The translations under genes and the position numbers were made by a program. 64,000 nt of DNA. It comes from Manihot esculenta. Its lineage: Eukaryota; Streptophyta; Magnoliopsida; Malpighiales; Euphorbiaceae. Shown piece by piece: positions 1-9,434 of the stretch (positions within the stretch are counted from its first letter, which is position 1; each line of letters starts with the position of its first letter). Under the pieces are notes generated by a model. The model was not told the origin of the DNA and did no database searches. It was given only the letters and a program-made list of their open reading frames with translations. The DNA is taken from positions 11,444,965 through 11,508,964 of the forward strand of contig NC_035164.2 of NCBI RefSeq assembly GCF_001659605.2, read 5' to 3'.

Positions 1-579
1 ACACCTGTTTGCTGGGAAGAGGTAGGAGAGAAAACTCTTGCAGGGCCAGAGTTAGTTGAGATAACCAGCAAGGTAGTGCCTATTATCAGAGAGAGGATCA
101 GAACAGCTATAAGCAGACAGAAAAGCTATGCAGACATCCGTAGGAAGCAGATAGAGTTCCAGGAGGGGGATATGGTATTGCTTAAGGTCTCGCCAATGAA
201 GGGAGTGGTTCGTTTTGGAAAGAAGGGTAAACTGGCCCCACGGTACATTGGTCCCTTTGAGATCTTGCAGAAGATCGGGCCTGTATCGTATAAGCTAGAT
301 TTACCGGCTTCTATGGAAAGAATTCACCCGGTATTCCATGTTTCTATGTTGCGGAAGTTTGTGTCAGATCCAGAGAAGGTTCTTAGTGAACCTGAGGTGG
401 AAATCTTAAGTGATCTCACCTATGTAGAGCAGCCAGTGCGGATCCTTGACACCCAGATCAGAAAGCTGAGAAACAAGGAGATACCAATGGTGAAAGTTCT
501 GTGGAACCACCACAACCTAGAAGAGTGCACTTGGGAGACTCGGGAGTCCATGCTCCAGCAATACCCATATCTATTTTAA
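1..579 (+). CDS. Gag-pol, 3' end: integrase C-terminal region and chromodomain (partial)
   Basis: This frame is open from base 1 and stops at TAA 577-579, giving 192 codons of the polyprotein end. It reads first through the region after the integrase catalytic core, then the conserved [12 protein letters not shown] motif that closes the integrase GPY/F-like domain. Last comes a chromodomain-like tail in which aromatic and acidic residues (VKVLWNHH, EECTWE) align with the end of element H. In chromoviruses this domain is thought to guide integration to heterochromatin. No stop or frameshift is seen in the visible part. The first in-frame ATG (76) lies in mid-protein and is not a start. Identification as a Tekay/Del-type chromovirus rests on this tail and on the 2.1-kb LTR. 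Confidence 0.93.
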   Translation, partial: TPVCWEEVGEKTLAGPELVEITSKVVPIIRERIRTAISRQKSYADIRRKQIEFQEGDMVLLKVSPMKGVVRFGKKGKLAPRYIGPFEILQKIGPVSYKLDLPASMERIHPVFHVSMLRKFVSDPEKVLSEPEVEILSDLTYVEQPVRILDTQIRKLRNKEIPMVKVLWNHHNLEECTWETRESMLQQYPYLF

Positions 580-622
580 GGTTAGTTTTTCCCCTTTTCT
601 ATGTGTTTATATTGTGTTAGGG

Positions 623-657
623 ACATTCGGGGATGAATGTTCTTAAGGGGGGGAGAA
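623..657 (+). promoter_or_regulatory. Stem-loop plus polypurine tract of element A
   Basis: An inverted repeat at 623-640 (ACATTCG, loop GGGA, TGAATGT, with one mismatched pair) is followed by the purine run AAGGGGGGGAGAA at 645-657, directly against the LTR. The purine run is the expected primer for plus-strand DNA synthesis. The stem-loop recurs at the same place in B, D, G and H. Confidence 0.85.
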
Positions 658-836
658 TGTAATACCCGGCTCGAGTCCGGCATCGGCATTCCTATAGTCC
701 GGTGGAATCTCGGGTGTCGGAACCCTCGAGAAGGGTAATGCATATGTTTTCCAAGGTCTTTTCACTGGTTTTCATGTTTTGACATGGCAAAAGACTTGAG
801 TTTTGAAAGAAAAGCAACAAGGGAGAAATGCAAAGG

Positions 837-905
837 TTCGGCCGCCGAAGGTCACTTTCGGCCGCCGAACATTGCATGGTTGCGGCTTCACGTTCGGCTG
901 CCGAA
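837..905 (+). repeat. Upstream palindrome cluster in LTR A
   Basis: Three 13-bp palindromes lie at 837-849, 857-869 and 893-905. The first two are TTCGGCCGCCGAA and the third has T at the centre. The cluster ends 20 bp before the TATA box. Each of the first two contains GCCGCC, the core of the GCC-box recognised by plant ERF factors. Binding here is only an inference. Confidence 0.9.
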
Positions 906-924
906 GGTGGTCTGGCCAGCCACC

Positions 925-931
925 TATAAAA
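925..931 (+). promoter_or_regulatory. TATA box of LTR A
   Basis: TATAAAA within the string CCAGCCACCTATAAAAGG, which is conserved in S, D, G and H; B has CTATATAAG instead. Transcription should start about 25-35 bp downstream, near 955. Confidence 0.8.
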
Positions 932-1460
932 GGGCCAAGGGTCGGTGGAAGGAGGTTATTTCTCCTCCACTTGCAGCCAGAGGTGAGTTTCAGCCTCTCC
1001 TACGTTGACTTTCCTGTTTTCCATGATTTTCATCAAATCTTTCAAGAGTTTTAAGAGTTTTGGTGACTTATGAAGGTTTTGAGCAAAAGAAACAAGTTTT
1101 GAAGCTTGGAGCTTTGGAAGAGCTTTTCTTCATATCTCCACGTTAGGATCCTTCATCCTCAAGTTGTGTAAGAGGTAAGTGAAGATCCTGAGCTTCTTTG
1201 TTGATTTTGAAAGGTTTTATGAAGTTTGTATGGGTAGTTTGCATGTTTAGGTTTAGGTGAGGTTTTTGGTGATTTGTGGTGTTCCAGCATGTTTAAGTGT
1301 TATGTGCTATGTTTGTTTGGGGTTTTAGGGTAGCTTTAGACCCCTTTGTGCATCTATATGTGTATATGCTAGTTGGGAGTAGTTGATATGCATGTTTGTA
1401 GGTTTTTGGGCAAAGTTTGCATGAAACAGAGCAGGGTTCTGCCCTTCGGGCAAAACCAGG

Positions 1461-1694
1461 TTCGGCCGCCGAAGGAAGGTTCGGCCGCCGAACCCTTTGT
1501 GGAGGCAGTTCGGCTGCCAAAGGTTGCCCCCGAAAGCTAGGCTTTCGGTTTAGATAGAGACTTTCGGCCGCCGAAAGAGGGCATTCGGCCGCCGAAAGTG
1601 TGTGAGTTTCGTCTCTGGACGAGACCTTCGGCCGCCGAAGGTGCCGCCGAACATGCATGAGTTTCGTCTCTGGAGTGGGGTTTCGGCCGCCGAA
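1461..1694 (+). repeat. Downstream palindrome cluster in LTR A
   Basis: Six perfect TTCGGCCGCCGAA copies start at 1461, 1480, 1563, 1584, 1627 and 1682. Half-copies (GCCGCCGAA) and spacers reading CATGCATGAGTTTCGTCTC lie between them. The cluster lies downstream of the predicted transcription start, so it would be part of the RNA. Confidence 0.9.
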
Positions 1695-2806
1695 CCTGCC
1701 GCCGAAAGTGCCCTGTCCAGCTTTCTTTTGCATGTTTTATGTGATGGTTTTAGGATTGGTTAGAGGGGTTTTGGGGAGTTTCTGAGAGATGTTCTTGAGT
1801 GAGTTTAGTCCCTCATTTGAGTCCACCTGTGTAGGTACGGACCAGAGGAATCAGGGAAATCAGCAGTGAGTCTAGTGTCAGAACCTGCAGCGTCAGTTCA
1901 GAGATAACAAGGTGAGTGAAACTTAACTTAATGTTTTAATATGACAACTGAATATTTTATCATGCTTCATGCATCATGAATATGCTTTAGGGTGAGTGCA
2001 TTAGTGTACACAAAGATGATGCATTGCATTGATCCTTGTACTTGGCATGGCTCCTTGTACATTGCTTATGTGAGACGGCACGGACTTCGTGACGATTCAT
2101 TAGCCCTCAGAGGAAGACCTGGAACAGCCCTACGGGGACCAGGCACAAAACAAAGACCTGGAACAGCCCTACGGGGACCAGGCACATGGTACTTAGGTAC
2201 CCCAGATGAGATAGAGGGAGTTTTGATCCGTCCGGCCGAGGTGATGTGATTATGTGTTGCATTGCATGAGAGCATGTTTTCTCACCTGCTATTTTACTAT
2301 TCTACTCACTGGGCTATTGTAGCTCATCCCTCTCCCCTAATTCCAGTTGTGCAGGTTCAGAGGTCAGAGAGCACTTAGCAGGGTACAGGAAGAGTACAGA
2401 GTTTTGTAATAGCTAGTGTGGACATGTAATTGTATAGAGATAGTGTATATGTATAGAATGGTGCTTGATTGATAAGACTTATAATCCCTTTGTGGAGTCA
2501 CATGATCAGTTTATATATGTTTCTTTATTCTTGTATGTTTATGAGCAAAACCAGGCTTAACATTATGAGTTTGATCCGCCTAGAGCCATGAGGAGCTCTA
2601 GTAGGGATTAGTAGAGCACAGAGAGAGTGCATGCACAGGTTAAGCCTTGGAATAAAGAAAAGTTTTATGTTTTTACAGCAAATGTATGATCATGTAGGGG
2701 ATTTCACAGGTATACAGACAGGATAGCAGGCTTACTACGGGTCCCGGCGACCTTAAGTCGATCTGGATCCTAGTGCCGGTGGCAGTTCGGTTTCCGGGCT
2801 GTTACA

Positions 2807-3234
2807 GGGTGGTTACCTAGTAGTGGATAGTGGCATAGATCATGGGTCCATGCATAGTTGTGGGTAGTGGCAAAGATCATGGGTCCATGTATAGTAGTGG
2901 GAAGTGGCAAAGATCATGGGTCTTAATTTAGGCTATATAAAGCATCCATTTTTCTATTGTAGACACAGATTATCAATTATTCAATACAATTGCTTTATGC
3001 GATTCTTCTTTGAGAGCTTAAGAGAGATCTTGGTTCTTGACATTGCATCACGAATAAGGTTTGATACTAACTTGTATGTTTCTTATTCTTACTGCTCTTG
3101 AAATCAATCCATTATAAGTGTTCTTAATTGCATGTTAATTAAGGGTGCTTTAGATTGGGGAATTATTTTCTGAATTAAGTTCTTTTTACTAGGGTATGTG
3201 TCGTTTCAGTCTCTAATAGGCTGGGGTTCCGCAT
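2807..3234. other. Spacer with a promoter-like segment; no gene seen
   Basis: About 430 bp separate LTR A from truncated element B. After a 37-bp repeat array comes TATATAAA at 2934-2941, then AT-rich sequence with a splice-acceptor-like TTTTACTAG at about 3184-3192. It could be a fragment of another LTR or an orphan promoter. I cannot assign it and see no long ORF. Confidence 0.5.
2818..2921 (+). repeat. 37-bp tandem repeat, about 2.8 copies
   Basis: Units start at 2818, 2855 and 2892 and share AGTGGCANAGATCATGGGTC. The array stops about 12 bp before a TATA-like box, which is the placement of upstream promoter repeats. Confidence 0.85.
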
Positions 3235-4917
3235 CACATGTGGTGTCAGAAAATGGAATCGAGGTAGACCCCAAGAAAGTGGAAGCGGTAGCTAACTGGC
3301 CTAGACCCACTACAGTGACAGAGATCAAGAGCTTCTTGGGTTTAGCAGGTTACTACAGGAGGTTCGTTCAGGACTTCTCTAAGATTGCAGCTCCCATGAC
3401 CAGACTGACTAAGAAGAACCAGAGGTTCATGTGGACCGACCAGTGTGAAGAGAGCTTTGAGGAGCTTAAGAAGAGGTTGACTTCAGCACCAGTGTTAGCT
3501 CTGCCAGCTAGTAATGAAGACTTCTCTGTGTATTGTGATGCATCCCGTGTGGGACTGGGTTGTGTGCTAATGCAGAATGAAAGGGTGATTGCTTATGCTT
3601 CAAGACAGCTGAAGAAGCACGAGTTGAATTACCCTACACATGACCTAGAGATGGCAGCGGTAATCTTTGCACTCAAGATGTGGAGGCATTACCTTTATGG
3701 GGTAAAATGTGAGATCTTCACAGATCATAAGAGCCTGCAGTACATCTTGAGTCAGAGAGATTTGAATTTGAGGCAGAGAAGATGGGTAGAACTGCTTAGT
3801 GACTATGATTGCAAGATTCAGTACCATCCGGGTAAGGCGAATGTGGTAGCAGACGCCTTAAGCCGGAAATCACTTGGCAGTTTGTCCCATATTTCAGCAG
3901 AGAGGAGGCCAGTGGTGAGGCAGTTGTTCGAGCTCATGAATGAAGGTCTACAGTTGGAGTTGTCGGGTACAGGTGCTTTGATTGCCCAGATGAGAGTAGC
4001 ACCCGTGTTTCTGGAGCAGGTGGCTCAGAAACAGCATGAGGACCCAGAGTTAGTGAAGATTGCCAGGACTGTTCAGTCAGGCAAAGATAGTGAGTTCAGA
4101 TTCGACAGTAAGGGGATCCTCCGCTATGGGAGCAGATTATGTGTACCAGATGGCGTAGGGCTAAAGGGAGACATTATGAGAGAAGCTCATAATGCCAGAT
4201 ACAGTGTTCACCCTAGAGCCACCAAGATGTATCAAGATCTCAAAAGAGTGTATTGGTGGCCAGCTATGAAAAGAGAAGTGGCACAGTTTGTGTCAGCCTG
4301 CGAAATATGTCAGAGGGTGAAGCTGGAACATCAGAAGCCGGCTGGAATGCTTAACCCACTACCTATTCTAGAGTGGAAATGGGAGAATATAGCTATGGAC
4401 TTTGTGGTGGGGTTACCGGCGACGTACAACAGATTAAACTCCATATGGGTGATTGTGAATAGACTCACCAAATCTGCTCACTTCATCCCTGTCAGGAGTG
4501 GCTATTCTGTAGACAAGTTGGCGCAGGTGTATGTTGATGAGGTTGTCAGGCTGCATGGGGTTCCTATTTCAATAGTGTCTGATAGAGGGCCCCAGTTCAC
4601 CTCCAGGTTTTGGCAGAGTCTGCAGAACGCTATGGGTACCAGGTTGGATTTTAGCACTGCTTTCCATCCACAGACGGACGGACAATCAGAGAGGACCATC
4701 CAGACAATAGAGGATATGCTCAGAATGTGTGTGCTGGATTTTGGCCGTTCTTAGAGGCAGCATCTACCTTTGGTGGAGTTTGCTTACAATAACAGCCATC
4801 ATGCCAGCATAGGGATGGCCCCATATGAAACTTTATATGGAAGGAAGTGCAGATCACCTGTTTACTGGGAAGAAGTTGGAGAAAAGGCCTTGGCAGGGCT
4901 TGAGCTTGTAGAGATCA
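3235..4917 (+). pseudogene. Element B pol: end of RT, RNase H, integrase core (broken)
   Basis: Relative to intact H and G, this covers the RT connection region, the RNase H domain ([12 protein letters not shown], then the DLEMAAVIF and FTDHKSL catalytic segments), the integrase HHCC zinc finger (H near 4190, CEIC near 4303) and the DDE core ([21 protein letters not shown]). At 4752-4754 a TGG tryptophan codon of the family has become TAG. The frame continues unchanged after it to the N insertion. With no 5' end and a nonsense codon it cannot make a working polyprotein. Confidence 0.92.
4913..4917 (+). repeat. Target-site duplication of element N, left copy (GATCA)
   Basis: GATCA at 4913-4917 is repeated at 11552-11556. 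Removing N and one copy restores the integrase reading frame of B. Confidence 0.93.
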
Positions 4918-7039
4918 TGACAGAGTGGTTGTCGAGGCCGATCAAAATAATCAATTCAATTGCCAACAATAATAAAACTGTAGACAGTGGTGAAAGGATC
5001 GAATCCACAGGGAATTGATACTTACCTATTTTCCTTATCAAGACCAAATAAACAAACAGAAAATAAATAGACAATGAAAATAAATTGCAAGTAAAGTAAA
5101 AAGGGGGGTTTTGAGATTGATGGGATTAAACTAATGATGAAAGCAATAAAAATAAAGCGAATAATAAAATAAAGAGAAAATAAATATGAGAAAAAACTCT
5201 AGTTGAAGATTCAGATTCACTTTAGTTGATGGGATTGATCATTGACTCTTAGGTTCTTTTATTTGATTCAATAAATTGGCCATGGAGATTGAAGAAGCTT
5301 CTCACATCCATTGTCTCTCTTTAAGATTAAATCAATTAGGGAAAGTCCTCCAATTAATTACTAATTAACAATTGCCAAAGAACGTCTTTGAGCCTTAGGC
5401 CTTTTACAATAGTCAATTGCATAAAGATATAGAGAGAACCAATTCTAGTCACCCACATGCATGGAGACAACACTAGATCATGCAATTTCCTTGGTGATGC
5501 ACCAAGTGTTCTTATGTTTAAACAATTCAAGCAATTATGGACTTAAAATCATTCAAACCAACAATATATTACTTTGCAACAAAGAATCAATGGAGATCTT
5601 AAATAACAAAGCAATAATGTCCTTAAGCATGAAATCACAAGAATACTGAATAACAAAAAGATAAACAATGTAGTCCAAGTCTCTCAATCCACAATACAAC
5701 TAAAGCTTCACTTGTTCTTCAACTAGAATGAAAGGTTTCAGCCTCTCATGGCTGAAACAAAAACTAAAAATAAAAGAAAAGAAGAAATATAGAAGAAGAG
5801 ATGTGAATTTCGTAGGTGTCTCCCAAGGGGAGCTTCGGGACCCTGTAGAGGCTTCTTATGTGGCTTTTTATAGTTGAAGAGTGTTGCCCTAGGTCATAAT
5901 TACTGCCCAAGAGGTATTTTCTGCCCAAGATGTGTCTGAAAAGGAAAGAATCGCGCTTTTCGGCTTCAGAAGGAAGGCTGCGCGAAAATGCACTGCTGAA
6001 GGAAGTTGGTGCGCGCGGTTTGCTCTCAGAAAGGGAAGGAGGCACAGATTGTGCTTCCTAAATAAGTTTAGATGCTGACCTTGCTTCCTAATTAGTGTAG
6101 AGGCTGCCCAAGGTGCTGCCCATATGCAACTTGCTGCCCAAGTTGTTGCAAAAGAGGAAAGAATCGGACTGCAAGGCTTCAGAAGGAAGTTGGCGCGCAG
6201 ATTGCCTTCAGAATAGGAAAGGAGCGTACCTTGTGCTTGAAAAGGAAGGAAGAGCGATCCAAGGCTGCCAATAGAGGAAGAAAAGTCGTGGCTTAATGTT
6301 CATAAGGAAATATGCACGTACTAAGGCTTTCAGAAGAGGAAGGATGCGCGGATCATGCTTCCAGAAGAGGTGGCGCGCGCATGGATTGCAAAAGAGGCAG
6401 GAGAATGCAGTCATTAATGTGCAGAAGTGGAAAGATATATATCCAGTCTTTCCTTTTTAGGTGGAGCCTTCATTTGAATTTTAAACGCTGAACGCAGAAG
6501 AGGCAAGTGTGCCTTGATGAGACCTTGCTGCCTAAATTGGAAGATTTGACTGCTGCAGTACGTGCACATCTTTGAATAAGGAAAGAAAGATCTGCGATTC
6601 GAAATTCAAATAATTTCCTGACTGAGCTTTCCTTATTTGCTTTTGTCTCTGCACTTTCCTCATTTGAAGACTTTCCTTTTCTGAAAACCTGCCTTATTTG
6701 AAAACTTTCCTTTCTTAGCACATGTTCTAAATAAGGCAGGAAAGATTCTGCAGTTCGAATTTCGGACAGTTTGCTGACTGTGCTTTCTGACTCTTTCCTT
6801 ATTTGGCACTTTCCATATATGAAGACTTTCCTTATTTGGAACTTTCCATATATGAAAACTTTCCTTTTCTGGAACTTTCCATATTTGGCACTTTTTGGCA
6901 GTTTTAAGAGCATTTTCTCCAGATTGTCTCTTTACACCTAATATCTGCAAAACATGATTAAAACCACAAAATTAGGCAGAAAAGGTGCAAATAAACATTA
7001 AGAACATCATGATAAAGTGGGCTAAAATATGCTCTGTCA
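4918..7039 (-). repeat. 3' LTR of element N (2,122 bp)
   Basis: Runs TGACAGAG to CTCTGTCA. From about 5435 to 7039 it is almost identical to the right LTR; the short minus-strand frames there are the same in both. Over 4918 to about 5435 it differs at dozens of positions, including small indels. A 33-bp tandem repeat (units from 6805, 6838 and a partial at 6871, sharing CTTTCCATATATGAA) explains the repetitive KRKVFIYGKF frame on the minus strand. The short ORFs in the LTR are not convincing genes. Confidence 0.92.
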
Positions 7040-8199
7040 AATACCCCCACACCTAACCTTTTGCTTGTCCTCAAGCAAACAAACATAGTCAAATAAACTC
7101 TCTTTGCTTTGATCCTTTATGTCCACTTAAGCTCTTACTCTAGACCCCTATTTTGAAGCATTGCAATAAAGAATATATGCATCAAGGTTACTTACCCTTT
7201 TCCTTGTTTCCCTTTACTTACCATGGCTAGGATTAGTTTTCCTCAAGAGAGAGATCATACATGCACATTTCATTTGTTCAGTTAAGACATGTTCTAGCTT
7301 TCAGAGTGATTTACCCTTACCTTGAAGTACTTTATTCAGCCTTTTTGCACTTTAAACTTGCTTGAAAATGTCACTAACCTTTTGACGTGAATGTACATAT
7401 TGGTGATACCCACCCCCAGTTACTCAGTTGGTCACCTGTCCAAGTGGCTACTAGCTCTGTTCATAGTCTTTTGACCATTGGAACAGTTTTCAATTTGTGC
7501 TCATGAAGTCTAGGCCTTTTCTGAATTTATTTTTCTCAATGATTTGGGCAAATCAACACCAATTGCTAACACAAGTCATATTAAGTTTATTCACACATCA
7601 ATCATATCATTCTCTCAAATGAGTGTCATCAATATATTTTTCACCATGGCAAGCTCAAAGATTCAATTCAAAGGCAATTCCCAAACACGAATATATCTCA
7701 TTGCAATTGATTCAACCTAGGTTTAAAGAGTCATTACATCAATGGGGTCATGGAAAGAAAGTTCATCCAACATAGTTCATCAGTTTGAGTAAAGCAAATC
7801 AAAAAAGAAGATTGTGGATGTGTGTTATTGAAAGCAAAAATGAAAAAATTTAAAAACTGTGGCTAAATAATCTGAAAGAAACACAAAGCATGAAAAAATG
7901 CAATCTGAAAGGAAGAACTGAAAGGAAGAAAACTGAAAGGAAAATGCAAACTGAAAGAAAAAATGAGTCTAAAGCAAAAAATTAAAAATTTCAGAGATCC
8001 GCACCCCCACACCTAAATCATGCATTGTCCTCAATGTATAGAAAACATAAAAGAACAAAGGAAACTGAGTACTCCCCTGGTGTGGTGTTGTATGGTGCGA
8101 TCCACTTGGCAAGTTGCCTCAAGTAATTGGGGAAGGGAAAAGAGTCCCAACTGCATTGAGTAGGAAGTGTAGCACTCCTTTTGATTTGGTCATAGCCCA
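7040..8199 (-). other. Non-coding internal region of element N with two PPT-like boxes
   Basis: The minus strand ends here in the purine-rich AGGTGTGGGGGTATT (complement of 7040-7054) against the 3' LTR. A second very similar block (ACCCCCACACCTAA followed by TTGTCCTCAA) lies at about 8004-8036. Between them the sequence is AT-rich without a convincing gene. A minus-strand frame at 8018-8203 overlaps the stop of the main ORF and may be a frameshifted tail of it. Confidence 0.65.
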
Positions 8200-9297
8200 T
8201 CATGTTTCTTTCATGTACTCATGAAGTAACATGATTAGTTTCTCCTCTTTCAGATGAGGTGTGCCTCTAGCCCTTATGTTTGTATTTTTGAGATGATTGG
8301 GCAACACTTTGAATTCCAGTTCATATTTCTCCATGGGTAGCTGCAATTTAGTACTGAATTCAGGCAAAATAAACTCTACCTTGTCCGGAGGTTTGGGAAA
8401 GCATAGATCTTCATGCTCCTTTGGTTTTAGATCTTGGATTTCCATTTGTTCATTGTGTGCATGGGCTTTCTACGATGGAGGAATGGCTGAATTGGGTTCA
8501 GCTTCCTCTTTCTGCGCTGAAGGCTGAAGGTGCTGCGATGGAAGCTGTAGTGAGAGGTTCGGCGGCCGAATTGTGGTGAAGTTCGGCTTCCAAAAGGTGG
8601 TGAAGTTCGGCAACTGAAAGGTGGTGGTTTTAGTCTGCACCAGGCTGATCTGCACACCAAGCTGAAGTGGTGCGATCTGCTCCTGTTCATTCTGCGCATG
8701 GCTGCAGTCCACCTGTTGGATGCAACAGTCAGTTTCTTTCAGTTCTGGCTCTTTCTGGCTCTCTTTCCTGCAAAGATCATTATTTAGTATATCGTCTTGA
8801 TTTGTATAAAAAATATCTTTGCTCAAATAATCAATGATATCTAAATCAACAACAGGTTCTGTTTGATCAGTTTGTTTGGACAAACAGTGTTCTGGTTGTG
8901 TTTCTTCAGCAACTTGTTTTTGCACTTGCCATCTTTCATCATCAGCTTGACGCTCTTCCTCTTTTCTTACCATGTCTTCTCTCCATTTGGCGGCTACTCG
9001 ATCCACTTCCTGTTGGAAATTGTGCAAAGTCTCCAACATCTTATAAAGATTAGTTCTGGTATCTTCAGGTATTGCATATCTCGGCTGTCCATAGAATCTT
9101 TCACATGCATGTACTTGTTGGAGTTGTTGTTCTTCAAAAGATTGTTCAGCTTGGTCTATAACAAAATTTCTCATAGCAGCAATTTGTTCATAAAGTTCCG
9201 CAAGGCGAAAAGGTGTACTTACCGCATCTTGTTCTATGGTTAAATCTTTCAATAAAGATGTTAGAAAAGAAAGATCAGATCTACTTACCTCATCCAT
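8200..9297 (-). pseudogene. Element N internal ORF, function unknown, one in-frame TAG
   Basis: The frame starts at ATG 9297 (MDEVSRSDLSFL), runs 275 codons to a TAG at 8470-8472, then stays open in the same frame to 8200. The protein is hydrophilic, with a likely coiled coil around residues 90-145 (many E, Q, R, K) and an acidic middle. An octapeptide repeat (PNFTTFWK, PNFTTIRP, PNLSLQLP) at about residues 226-252 is encoded by a 24-bp DNA repeat. It has no retroviral zinc knuckle, protease or polymerase motif. By position it could be a gag-like or accessory protein, but I do not recognise the family. The TAG may be decay or, less likely, readthrough. Confidence 0.6.
8554..8630 (-). repeat. 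24-bp coding minisatellite containing TTCGGC
   Basis: TTCGGC starts at 8558, 8582 and 8606, spaced exactly 24 bp, with GGTGGTGAAG between. The first unit is the full palindrome TTCGGCGGCCGAA (8558-8570), otherwise a hallmark of the Tekay-like LTRs in this window. Confidence 0.85.
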
Positions 9298-9412
9298 GAT
9301 TCAGATGTGCGATTGAGATGTTTCAGAAGATGGTCTGCGATGATGTGCTCTTTTTTTTTTTTTTTTATGTTCAGATCTGGTCCTGAAAGAAAAACAAATG
9401 AGTTAAATCAAT

Positions 9413-9430
9413 TCCCCGGCAACGGCGCCA
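9413..9430 (-). promoter_or_regulatory. Primer-binding site of element N (tRNA-Asp type)
   Basis: The plus strand reads TCCCCGGCAACGGCGCCA, which equals the 3' end of plant tRNA-Asp(GTC) including CCA. The minus strand is therefore complementary to the tRNA, 4 nt from the 5' LTR. This fixes the orientation. Confidence 0.9.
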
Positions 9431-9434
9431 ATTT

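Larger units (their letters stand above)
1..2806 (+). mobile_element. Element A: 3' end of a Tekay/Del-like Ty3/gypsy retrotransposon
   Basis: The window opens inside a plus-strand gag-pol frame that ends at 579. A conserved stem-loop, a polypurine tract and a complete LTR (658-2806) follow. The LTR begins TGTAA and ends TTACA, a 5-bp terminal inverted repeat. The integrase C-terminus and the LTR are close copies of those in element H (51879-61391), so A and H belong to one subfamily but lie in opposite orientation. The 5' half is outside the window, so the target-site duplication cannot be tested. The 5 bases after the LTR are GGGTG. Confidence 0.93.
658..2806 (+). repeat. 3' LTR of element A (2,149 bp)
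   Basis: The boundaries are TGTAATACCCGGC and CCGGGCTGTTACA. U3 is short: a TATA box lies at 925-931, only about 270 bp in, so R plus U5 cover about 1.8 kb. Perfect copies of TTCGGCNGCCGAA lie in two clusters (837-905 and 1461-1694). A conserved block is at 1808-1835. Two tandem CCTGG...CCAGG repeats lie at 2114-2186. Splice-donor-like AGAG|GTGAGT and AGAG|GTAAGT strings occur near 972 and 1172. It aligns with both LTRs of H and keeps the 22 bp that the right LTR of H has lost. Confidence 0.93.

Noticed and set aside
570..579. Classical env-like gene after pol in A, B, G or H
   Set aside because: The distance from the pol stop to the polypurine tract is only about 65-100 bp, too short for any further gene.
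1293..1733. Long frames rich in FGGR, SAAE or RRPNL in the LTRs (also near 12871-13385, 18674-19198, 22481-22913, 28677-29157, 41848-42198, 49519-49869, 52954-53394, 60338-60778)
   Set aside because: They are by-products of the GC-rich palindrome arrays, which leave several frames open on both strands. They have no conserved start and no protein-like conservation between subfamilies.
5764..6950. Minus-strand ORFs of 68-147 codons inside the N LTR, repeated at 10276-11462
   Set aside because: They are identical in both LTRs only because the LTRs are copies. The KRKVFIYGKF segment comes from a 33-bp tandem repeat, and no domain is visible.
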